Positions 11,750 to 21,000 of a stretch of 64,000 bases of DNA are shown here, piece by piece. How positions within the stretch are numbered: the first letter of the stretch is position 1; each line of letters begins with the position of its first letter. A program made the position numbers and the translations under genes. The stretch is from Lojkania enalia (lineage: Eukaryota; Ascomycota; Dothideomycetes; Pleosporales), in the NCBI GenBank assembly GCA_010094045.1, contig ML986578.1, forward strand, positions 434,001 through 498,000, in the 5' to 3' direction. Under the pieces are notes generated by a model. That model worked only from the letters and a program-made list of their open reading frames with translations. It did not search any database and was not told the DNA's origin.

Positions 11750-13003
11750 TCAACCCTGAGGCGTCATCTCCCGGGAGAGGATCCTAAGGTTATTCATCAT
11801 ACCCCCAATCAACGCCTCGAACTCGTTCGGTTCGCCCTTCTTTATTTTGTCCGCTGCCTCGATGAGCCTGTCGGCATTCACCTCAAGCTCTAACTCGTGA
11901 TTTTTGAGCGATCCTTGGATAACTTGAGTGAGGTCGATTTGGAACGCTCCAAGCCACGAGTATGACATACGGTCCTTCTTGCGCTGCATCTCTTCAATGG
12001 TCTTTGACCCCTCTATCACTGGCGTCAGGTTCTGTATTGATCCGGGAAACTGTATTTCAAGATTGATACCAATTCGATAATCCCATTCATTTGAAGGCGA
12101 ACTGATTTCAAGGTTGGCTATGCGGTGCTTGATGATTTGACGAAGTATATTTCCCGTTCTAGCATCCCGTGTGATACGTATCCTCTGGCGCGTCTGCGAT
12201 TGGCCGACCATACGTTGTGTTAGGGGAGGAAGCTGGCTAAAGCCTTCTTGGTCAAGCTCGTAGAACAAGTCAATTTCCTTGATGTGCTTGTAATCGATAT
12301 CCGCGCGCATACCACCCAAACGTTTTGACAATTGGACATGATTGTTGAGGAAGTTGTTCATCTTCTTGTGTTGTTCTAGGGACATTGTACTCTCGAATTT
12401 CGTCTGCGTAGATACTTGACTCCGTAAAACACATTCGGTTTCGTGTATACCGTGTATACGGACCCCATCTTGCCTGTATTGTATTTGACCCCACCTAGCC
12501 TCTATTTCTACCTGAGTCTGGGGAGACTCCGCAATTGCAGCTCGGAGGTCGCCGTTCTCAATAACATTATTCCAGATAAAATCGCAGACTTTGCGCACAA
12601 TTTCATCGTACACGTGAGGGTCATCAGTAATGGGGCGCTCGAATCCCTGGAGCTCCCGAGATGCCGGTGGACCAAGTCCATTGCTTTGAACATCCGGCGA
12701 CATCTGCGGCGGAGGATGATGTTGAGGTTGAGAACGCGGTGTGGAGGGCGGCGGTTGTGATTGTTGGCGCTGTTGGTATTGCTCTAGATCCTGGCCGTCG
12801 AGGATCTCATGCTCTTTGTAGGCCCAGATGGGTTTTGGTTCGTTGCGCCTCAACGGTATGTGCTTGGGCGTTGACTGCGGAGGAGTCATCGGGAGCTTAG
12901 AGTGGGACGCCGCAGGGCTCGGCGATGCTGCATGATGGGAATTTGAAGGCGCATTTCGCGGCGCCTCAGGCGCGGGATTCACGAGGAGGGCGGCAATGTT
13001 CAT
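11750..13003 (-). CDS. CET1: CET1-type mRNA capping enzyme beta subunit (RNA 5'-triphosphatase)
   Basis: A single exon of 417 residues. The enzyme removes the gamma phosphate from nascent mRNA 5' ends in the nucleus, the first step of cap formation, as a metal-dependent triphosphate tunnel enzyme. The first 130 residues are Pro/Gln/Ser-rich and probably disordered. An IWAYKEHEILDG-like segment near residue 60 resembles the guanylyltransferase-binding WAQKW-like motif. The tunnel domain has the glutamate strands VEIEARWGQIQYRQDG, DYRIGINLEIQF and ELELEVNADRLIEA, which carry the metal-binding acidic residues, and RIRITRDARTGNILRQIIKHR, typical of the basic inner wall. Filamentous fungi keep this activity as a separate subunit, as here. 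The ATG at 13003 opens a conserved-looking MNIAALLV start. Confidence 0.93.
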   Translation of the reverse strand: MNIAALLVNPAPEAPRNAPSNSHHAASPSPAASHSKLPMTPPQSTPKHIPLRRNEPKPIWAYKEHEILDGQDLEQYQQRQQSQPPPSTPRSQPQHHPPPQMSPDVQSNGLGPPASRELQGFERPITDDPHVYDEIVRKVCDFIWNNVIENGDLRAAIAESPQTQVEIEARWGQIQYRQDGVRIHGIHETECVLRSQVSTQTKFESTMSLEQHKKMNNFLNNHVQLSKRLGGMRADIDYKHIKEIDLFYELDQEGFSQLPPLTQRMVGQSQTRQRIRITRDARTGNILRQIIKHRIANLEISSPSNEWDYRIGINLEIQFPGSIQNLTPVIEGSKTIEEMQRKKDRMSYSWLGAFQIDLTQVIQGSLKNHELELEVNADRLIEAADKIKKGEPNEFEALIGGMMNNLRILSREMTPQG

Positions 13004-13613
13004 AGCGGCGGTGACGATGGCTTTCCTCGTTGTCTAAGGCGGCTTTTGAGTTTCATACATAGCGAAGTCCGCACGTGATCTTGGCGGAAACTGCCACCCG
13101 CCAAGAAAGCCGCGCAACCTCACTAAAGCAACTAGCTCAGCTAGGGAAGGCGGTTAGTAGCCTTTCAAGTCTTATATATATGCCTAATCACAATAGTATC
13201 CAAGCAACCGAATTTTATTCATGCATTAAGCTATTGTATTTCCAAGTCCTACAACAGGAATCGAGAGTAGCATGCAGGCAAAGCTTATAGAGTATCCATA
13301 GTATTACTTATCGCACCAAAGCAAAGCAATTGCCTAGAAGCTTAAAAAAGCCAACTTCGTCTAGGTAAAGGTAGTGCCACGGCTAGGTTATACCAATCTC
13401 TTTCGAGCAGATAGTGTTTTCAAATTGATTTCAGGTTATTCAAATGAGTCGTTAAGCTATGCTAACAAACAGTGCAATCGTGTCAGACTTTACACCACAT
13501 ACGCCATCTAAGCTTGCCCTTCTCCCCTGTCAATGTAACCCTTTTCTAGGTGCGCTTGCTGCCCTCTGAGCCTATGAGCTACACAATACCTTAGCTACCA
13601 TTCTACCACCGGA
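13004..13613. other. Intergenic: CET1 promoter and pyruvate kinase 3' region
   Basis: About 600 bases, AT-rich toward pyruvate kinase. I see no coding signal. Confidence 0.6.
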
Positions 13614-15575
13614 TCATGCGTCCTGGTCCAAACCAAGATCCTCAACTGCTGGAACAATGCGAAGAGTGTTTGTGTGGCCCATTCCTCCCCTCCATCCCTG
13701 TACGCAAATGACGGGATCACCTTTGTTAAGAACACCAAGCTTGACAGCATTCATGATACCCCACTTCAATCGGCGGTCAACATCCTCCTGCCATTGCACT
13801 TTGTTAAAGTCTGGCTTGGTCTCAGGGAAGTAGAAGGGGTACACGCCGCGGTATAGGTGAGAATACTGTACGAGTTAGTATCTTGATGCTACGGTAGGCT
13901 TGAGAATGTGCTCACCCTTGCGGCCATGGCATTACGAGTAACCATGATGATAGGGCAGACTGGTCGGTACTTCGAAACAAGACGAGCGGTGGTACCACTG
14001 TGGATAATTAGTGACACTTCACGGGATCTACTTAATAGAAAGGCCTACCTGGTAGTCAAGACCAAAATGGCACCGGCATTCTGCTCTAAACTGGCGCTAA
14101 CGGCGGCCATGGCGCAGGTCTCGGTCGTAGGGCATGGCACGGGAGCCAGCTTCCTTAGCTCGTCGAAGGCACTAACATAGGGGATAGCAACTTCCGCCAA
14201 CAAGCAAGTTTCGTGCATCATCGTCACAGCCTCTTCGGGGTAGTTGCCCTTTGCTGTCTCGCCAGACAACATGACGCAGTCTGCACCATCCAACACGGCA
14301 TTGCCAACATCGCTGACTTCAGCACGGGTGGGACGCGGGTTGTAAGTCATAGACTCCAACATTTGGGTAGCGCAAATGGCCGGTTTCCCTGCGATGTTGC
14401 ACTTCGTAATCATCATCTTCTGCGCAATGAAGACCTGGCTTGGGGGGATTTCAATACCGAGATCACCACGGGCAACCATGACACCATCGGTCTCTTTGAG
14501 AATCTCGTCGAAGTTGTTCACACCCTGCTGATTCTCGATCTTGGCAATGATCTGAATGTCCTTGCCATCCTCACCGAGGACTTCACGGATGGCCGTGATG
14601 TCGCTGCCCCGGCGAATGAAGGAAGCGAAGATCATATCAACGCGGTTCTTAACACCAAATCGCAGATCCGCTTTGTCCTTTTCGGAGAGAGGGGGGAGAT
14701 CAACATCAGTCTTTGGGAGGTTCACGCCCTTCTTAGAGGAGATTTTGCCGTTGTTGACACACTCGCACTTCAAGGTCTTGTCATCCACGACTTCGAGGAC
14801 TTTGAATGACAAGACGCCATCATCAACGTAGATGATACGGCCAGGCTCGATCACTTTTGTGATGTTCTTGTAATCCACATACCTAGCGAACCGTAGAGTT
14901 AGTATTGTTTGAGACACAGTGCTGAGATAATTGAAGCTCACATGTTCTTGTTGTCGCTCTTAGTGGCGTATGCATCATCAGTCGTAATATTCATAACATC
15001 TCCCGCGCTAATGGGGATATCCTCGTCACCGGGAGTGTTACCCGTTCGAATCTCCGGACCTTTCTGTAGGAGGAATTGGTGTCAGCATTTGTACAAACGA
15101 GGAAGTCAGAGACGCGTACGGTATCGAGGGCAATGGCGAGAGGACGACCAGGCTGGTCCTTCTCGGCTTTGCGCGCATTGTTGATGACAGACTGGTGGTA
15201 CTGTTTCTCAATGTCAGCGGGTTTATTATAGTGCTTTCGCGGGGGCGACTTGCCTCGTACGAGCCATGGGAGAAGTTCATGCGGACCACATTGAGACCAG
15301 CTACAGGCCGTCAGTATATAATGCCAGTCCCCAGATCACAGTGGCTACCTTTGCGGAGAGAATTAATCTTCTCGGCGGAGTTTGTCTTCGGGCCTGTGTG
15401 ACGCCCGTTAACTCTCTGTCCAGTGTCCTTGGGCCGCGAAAGCGTGCAGCTCACCAATTGTACAGATGATGGAGGTTCGGCGATACTCCTTGGCCGGGTG
15501 ATACTCGGTGTTGAGCTGCGAGAGCCACTCAATGCGTGTGCGGCCGGCATTCAGGTGGTCGAGGGCATTGGCCAT
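13614..15575 (-). CDS. pkiA: Pyruvate kinase, eight exons
   Basis: Exons 15455-15575, 15349-15393, 15254-15300, 15120-15200, 14942-15063, 14049-14882, 13916-13997 and 13614-13865 give 527 residues, the normal fungal length. The enzyme makes pyruvate and ATP from phosphoenolpyruvate and ADP, the last step of glycolysis in the cytosol. Visible signatures are [45 protein letters not shown], the active-site block [17 protein letters not shown] with the catalytic Lys, [13 protein letters not shown], and [21 protein letters not shown] with the potassium and metal site. The C-terminal effector domain ends [16 protein letters not shown]. Intron 3 (15201-15253) uses a GC donor (gcaagt) with a normal cag acceptor. 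The intron-rich 5' half is usual for fungal pki genes. The symbol follows Aspergillus usage. Confidence 0.96.
15201..15253 (-). other. GC-AG intron of pyruvate kinase
   Basis: The coding sequence ends ...TACGAG, the intron begins gcaagt and ends gaaacag, and the next exon begins TACCAC. Joining at these sites restores the conserved HGSYEYHQSV. No in-frame GT donor nearby does so. Confidence 0.85.
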
Positions 15576-16843
15576 GGCTACGGCTACGACGGGGAATGAG
15601 GTAAGTGTGCTGGATGAGGATCGAAGCCGGAAGAGATGAGGGCTTTGGGCAGGCGGCTCGCAATGGCTGTTGTAGGAGCGAGGGTCAGCAAGGTGCAGAG
15701 CAAGGGCAGGCCAAATTTCTTTTGCGGCCAGCTACTGACGTAGTCCCCGGCGGCTTGAATTGTTGTTGAGAAAGTCCGTACCTGTTAAGTAGTTACGTCG
15801 GAAAGCGAAACTAATAATTATTTGATCGGATTACGCGGGGCAGCCGACGGGTAAGGGGTGCAACAGCTGTGCGGGTGATGGACAAGGTGGTGAGCAGGAG
15901 CAGGAGCAGGTGCAGGTGCAGGAGCAGGCGCGGTGGTCTCTCGGACTGCACAGTCTTATAGACAGCTGGAGAGAGGTGGGCGAACAGGCGATGCACCTGG
16001 ACGTAACGCAGCGCTCGTTGCTTCTGCGACCCCACCACGAGTTCGTCACTGCGCACCAGCAGCCAAGCGCCATCCCACAGATAAGCCCAAAGCGGTCTCA
16101 AGCCAGACTCTGCCGTCCAGTCTGATGTAAAAATTTCACCCTCCCCGGCCGGGTTCCTCAGCCTCCTGCGAAATTTGTTTTCCTTCGCACCGCCGCGTCA
16201 GGCCTGGGTTGCTGGTGCGGGTCATGGGGAACCCAGGTTCGGAGGGTGGGCGGCATCGTCTTCCACGCAGCGACGCAGAAAGGTCATGAGTGGACCCTAG
16301 CAGTCAGGCGGCGAGCGGGCAAGATATACATCAGAGATCGGCCAGCCCCTACATGTCCCGCATCCGCATCGCCGCAGGGGCTGAACCCGAGGCTGTATAC
16401 ACCCGTGGACATTGCCGCGCAAGCGTCCCGGACAAGTCGACCTATTCACATGCACTCCAGAAGCCGCGAGAGTATATTGTACAAAACGTCGGCGCTGGAA
16501 TTTGCAGCATCACAATGTTGTCTCACGTCTCTCCGCTGCTCAGCGGGAAAGGCAGCTTGCGTACGTATTGCCATGTATATGCAGTGATTCCTTATAACGA
16601 CTGTGCATCAACATGGAATCCTTCAGGCCGGTATGCTTTGATGAATCGCCAAGCAATCATCGGTGGACCCTACTCCAGCCACCGACTAACTGCCCAACCT
16701 TACGCTCGGAACCTCGCTCGAGTGACCTTCATTCTAGATACACTATAACCCAGCAACCATAGCCACCTGCGCATACCAAATACCCACTTGCCCCTTCACT
16801 CGCCTACGCCTTCTCGCCTGTGCCAGCTCAAGCAATAGCCAGA
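15576..16843. other. Divergent promoter region between pyruvate kinase and the mitofissin-like gene
   Basis: About 1.27 kb between two divergent starts. It contains an imperfect hexamer array (15892-15927) and open stretches on the plus strand at 16.2-16.75 kb without any domain or splice logic. I call it regulatory and untranslated sequence. The high expression expected of a glycolytic gene would fit a long promoter. Confidence 0.5.
15892..15927 (+). repeat. Imperfect hexanucleotide repeat
   Basis: Six tandem units of gagcag or gtgcag lie about 320 bases upstream of the pyruvate kinase start. Units three to five alternate GA and GT at the second position. Confidence 0.8.
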
Positions 16844-17397
16844 ATGGTTGTACGTAATCCGATCAGTTCACCTCATGGGCCTGCCTGACAAGTACCGCCG
16901 CTCTCAACGTCCACAAACTCACCTATCTGCAGCTCGGCAAGGTCGCCCACTACGCCTTTGACGCAGTACTGAGTGCGTCCAAATGCCCTCTGCCTTTCGT
17001 TCGCCAAGCTGACTAGCAAAGTATCTGCTTTCCTCGCCGGTGTGCGACGCTCCACCGGCCTCACGTAGGTCCTATCCTCCCTTCCCCCCACGCGCGAATA
17101 AAAACCTAACACAAATTCCTCTTCCTGCTCCCGCCTCCCCCGGCCGTGGAGCACCTTCATCCCTCGCCGCTCCACGCCCGTCATACACTCCCATTCTTTC
17201 ACACATGGGATATTAGCGCTAACTTTTCCCCGCTCCCCACCGGGGGACCGGACAGCCCCAGCGTAAATCCAGAGAAATTCACAGAGACTCCAAGCCTCAA
17301 GAAATGGATCGATAACTACCTTTGGGTCGGCGAATGGACTATGGACCAGAGCGTCGCTGTCTTTTCGGGCTCGGGGTACTTTGAGCGCAAGCGATGA
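16844..17397 (+). CDS. atg44: DUF1748 / mitofissin (Atg44)-family small mitochondrial protein, four exons
   Basis: Exons 16844-16849, 16933-16972, 17022-17064 and 17256-17397 encode 76 residues. The first exon is only ATG GTT. All three introns are GT-AG (gtacgt...ctgcag; gtgcgt...caaag; gtaggt...gacag). The product starts MVLGKVAHYAFDAVLISAFL, continues AGVRRSTGLTPSVN, and ends DQSVAVFSGSGYFERKR. This is the signature of the fungal DUF1748 family (AFDAVLIS, AG.RR.TGL, VGEW, FERK). From memory, this family includes Atg44, named mitofissin, a protein of the mitochondrial intermembrane space that drives membrane fission during mitophagy in yeasts. Length matches the family (about 70-85). Function here is by family only. 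It converges on NBS1, whose stop is 437 bases away. Confidence 0.85.
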
Positions 17398-17833
17398 GCG
17401 TCGGACCATCGAACAAAGGAAAGCAACTAGGCTGGACAATACGGAGCAGAGGGTGTTTCCCATGGCGATGTTGATGATGATACTGTTTGCTGGCATGGAC
17501 TCGGATTGTATATTCTCAGGGTGTTTGCAGTGGGGTAGCGTGAGCTTCAGCAGCTTCTCTTCTTTTCTCGACTCAACACCGAACAGGCGTTTTGGGGAGC
17601 ATTAGGGACGCAACGGCTTTTCCAACTCAATGAAATTTATGTCGATGAATTTTTACACTACCATACCTAGCGTTGCCGGTTCATGAAGGATCTTCTAATC
17701 ACTCGGTGAGGCCTGACGGGGATATGATGCCATGTCAGGGCTTTATGACATTACCATAGCGGAATATAATATCTATATTTGAGGCTACAATCCAGGATAA
17801 ACAAGGCCAAAGACTCAGAAGGCTACAGGTATT
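17398..17833. other. Convergent 3' regions of the mitofissin-like gene and NBS1
   Basis: 436 bases between two converging stop codons. Nothing beyond 3' untranslated sequence is visible. Confidence 0.6.
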
Positions 17834-20304
17834 CTACGCTCTCCTTCTGAATCTAAACCCGTTCTCCTCCGCATCACTATCCTCATCTCTGCGAATGACT
17901 CTATTCCTTTTGCTTGACGGCTCGCCCGCTGCAACACTAACAGGAAGTCTCTTCCTAGTGCCCCTTTGCGTCCGTTTCTCTGTGATCTGGGTTTCCTCTA
18001 CGCAGTCAGCTGCCCTCAATACAAACGGGTCCTCTACCTCTTCGTCATCCGGTCCGCTATCTTCCACGTTGATAACTTCGAATTGCTTATTCCTCCTACG
18101 TCTTGTAAAGCCAGGTTCAAGATCCGAGTTATCATCCCTTCCAGGGCCAATCCGCCGCTTCAATCTCCGCTCATCCTCTTTGCTCCTTGGCTTGTCAGTT
18201 TCCTCAAGGAAGAAGGCATCGTCAAGTTCGAAACCCTTCTTCTGCGGTGCCTCTTCGAGCGTAACAATTACTCTTTGGGTCTGTGGCACTCTTTCCGCGC
18301 CTCGCCGTTTAAACTTCTTGAAATTCTTCCGACCATTCCAATCATCGTTCCAACGCTCGCTCTGTACCTGAACGCCCTTATTACGTAAAGCGCGAGCTCT
18401 GACTTCCATCTCCTCAACTTGAACGACGCCTCGAATCTTGGAAATGTCGACGCCTTGAAGGCCCTCCCTTAGGCTTTCTTCGTCTGCCCTCCGCTTTTCC
18501 TCTTCTTTCTCCATCCGCTGGCGAGTTACTTCTCGAATATCGATTTCCTTTCCGACCTTCTTCTTAGCCTTCTTAAGTTTCTCCAGCATCTCTTCTCCCT
18601 TGGTCTTAGTTTTAAGGGCTGCTGTCCGGCTTTCCGGCTCTGCAGACGAGAATGGCCCTCGAGTTGCGAGCCGACTACGTTTCATTGCTGCTGCAGCAGG
18701 GAAGAGCTCGTCCATTTGGTCGGCTACTTCGACACTCCCCTGGGCTGGAGGTCGAGATCTCAAAGTCGTTTGTGTATTCATTGTATCTCCAGGATGAGAT
18801 TCCTCGAGAGATTCCTCGATAGGAACGGACTCTTCCACATCTTCCATGGGCATATCTTGCAGCTTGCGCAATTTTGGAGGGGGCTCGTAGTCATCAAAAC
18901 CGGTGAATCGACTCGCTGTGACGCCACGGCGGATTAGACGTTTGCGGGGAATGACCTTGGGCGCTTGTGTAGGTGGCTCATCTACGAGGCCTTGAGATGC
19001 TGCTCTGTTTTGAGACGCCGGTGTCGATTCGCGAACAGAAGATCTAGCCTCTTGAGCAGTTGGATAGGTGGTAGGTGCTATTTCGGACGGTGGCTTTTGG
19101 AGTGCAGCGGTGTCGTTTGCAATTATAGCATCTAAAAATTCGTTCTGGAGAATTGAACGCTGATTTAGTGCCCTGTCTACACCAGAAACGAATTCCGTAG
19201 CCCATTCTTCCATACCGTCTGGGTAATTCGAAAGTCGAACAGTGACAATTGGTAACCGGCCGTTCTTTGCTTTACTTCGCCCTTTTTGCCCAGCAGCATT
19301 TTTAGCAAACTGCACATATTCGTTGACTCCAGTCTCACCCGGGCGGACGTGAAAGAGCAAAGCTTTACCCCCTCCTCCTGAAATAGGTTCATTCAAGCTA
19401 TTGAATTGATTTTCATCTAAGAAAATGAAAGTCAGCCCGCTAAAAACTTCCGACCGAGCGGGATCCGGCTCCAACATCTGGTCTGGTCGAGGGACCGGCT
19501 CCGCCCCTATTGGTGGGATATAATCTTTTTCCTTTGGCCACCATGTATCAAAATCTTCCTCTAATCTTGATGGCACGTACTCTCCGGGGGTATTATTTTT
19601 CGGAGTGCTAGCCTGAAGGATCGCATCTAGGAAGTCACCCGAAACAATATAGGTAGCCGACACGAGGCCTTGGAGAACTTTTGGAAGGTTGCGCTTCTGG
19701 GAGACGACATGCGTGGTTTGGTTATAGACGAAGTCGGACGTCGTTTTAATGTCCAGAGCGTGCAGTTTAGCACTACGGGATTTCGAGTCTTTGGAGGCAT
19801 ATGTCAACACGACCGGCTGCCATTTTACCCTATATCTCATTAGACTGCTGAATGATTTGCAATAAGAGGTCAGAGCTCCATCTGCTTCGAATAGGGAACG
19901 TACGAAAATGCAGGATAGTTCAAACCCAACTTAATTGTGTGTTCTGCACCTGATAATAGCATCTTCTGCTGCTCACCATCCTTATTCAACAGCTTCGTCG
20001 TACCGTCGATAACCGTTCCGCTTCGGCCACTAAGGTCCGTAACCTCAATCTGAGATCTTGTGTGTAGCTTCATCTAATAATAACATCAGTTCAGTCTATT
20101 GAATAAGCTTGCTCTCTGACCTACACCGTCTCCCTCCGATACGTCGAACACTTTCAACATCATATGCTGCCGCGACACAGTCTTGCTGTCAATGAAGACA
20201 TGCGTTCCAACTTGCCCTTTTGTCCGACCATATAAATGCTGTGATCCTGGCTTGAGCCATACCCGCTTCCCATCGAACAGGCTCTCGTGTTCTATAAACC
20301 ACAT
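17834..20304 (-). CDS. NBS1: NBS1 (Xrs2/nibrin), FHA-BRCT subunit of the MRN DNA-repair complex
   Basis: Exons 20125-20304, 19904-20073 and 17834-19835 give 783 residues. Nbs1 tethers Mre11-Rad50 to break sites, activates the ATM/Tel1 kinase and binds phosphoproteins. The N-terminal FHA domain has the phosphopeptide-binding elements LYGRTKG and KTVSRQHMML, then DLSGRSGTVIDGT. BRCT-like sequence follows (FVYNQTTHVVSQKRNLPK, GLVSATYIVSGDFLDAI). The long middle is charged and probably disordered. NGRKNFKKFKRRG near residue 650 matches the NFKKF motif by which Nbs1 proteins bind Mre11. Intron 2 uses a donor inside the ...YPAF codons (gtacgt) that joins to TATAGGGTAAAA, restoring AFSYRVKWQPVV as in orthologues. 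Start codon lies 345 bases from the eS30 start on the other strand. In Aspergillus the orthologue is called ScaA. Confidence 0.92.
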
Positions 20305-20649
20305 ACTGGATCACGGTCGGCTATGGCCAGATAAGGAAGGGAAGACAACGTAATGGAAACCAAGAGGCATGCGAAATGCGGTTGCATGCTAGAGAAGTTC
20401 AGTATTCATTCATGGAGCGACGCAGGATGGATCGCATTAGATGCATAGGCAACTGTCGTGATGACGACTTCCGAAGTTAGGCTCCGGTCGCGCCAAGATA
20501 TCGCGAAGGCACGTGATAATGGATCGATCGGAACTATGTAATTCCGACAAGCGAGACCACAAGAATTCAGCCCTGCTTAGCAACATCGTTGTCCAGCCAT
20601 CACCAGTCTACAGGAGCTTTTCGCAGCAATCCAAGCGCTCGTTCTCATC
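20305..20649. promoter_or_regulatory. Shared divergent promoter of NBS1 and eS30
   Basis: Only 345 bases separate the two start codons, so both genes must be driven from this interval. It contains a palindromic CACGTG-like core (gcacgtgata, about 20510) and gatatcgcga. No TATA box is evident. Confidence 0.6.
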
Positions 20650-21000
20650 ATGGGTAAAGTTCATGGATCCCTCGCTCGTGCCGGTAAGCAGAATGCTCTT
20701 CCACTCTTCGCGACATGAACTAACACGGAACCTAGGTAAGGTCAAGAGCCAAACGCCAAAGGTCAATTCTACCTCCCGCTGCCCTCTTATAATCACCAGC
20801 TGAATTGCAGCAGGTTGAGAAGCAGGAGAAGCCAAAGACCCCCAAGGGAAGAGCACACAAACGCGTTCTGTACACCCGCCGCTTCGTAAACGTCACCATG
20901 ACCGGTGGCAAGCGCAGGGTGAGCACAATATTCTTCCCATCAAGTTTTCATCCTATATCTAACCTGTGTTGCGAAGATGAACCCAGCCCCATCTTCTTAA
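20650..21000 (+). CDS. RPS30: 40S ribosomal protein eS30
   Basis: Four exons (20650-20683, 20736-20761, 20814-20918, 20977-21000) give 62 residues: [20 protein letters not shown] at the start, [20 protein letters not shown] in the middle, and a short exon MNPAPSS at the end. This is the complete eS30 of the small ribosomal subunit. It starts directly at the ribosomal protein, with no ubiquitin-like leader such as the animal FAU fusion. Intron 2 has an unusual donor (gtcaat) but is fixed by the conserved [11 protein letters not shown] join. The gene is intron-rich for its size, as is common for fungal ribosomal proteins. Confidence 0.96.

Noticed and set aside
16873..17496. 207-residue minus-strand open frame
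   Set aside because: It is antisense to the four-exon mitofissin-family gene, whose spliced product has clear family signatures; the minus frame has none.
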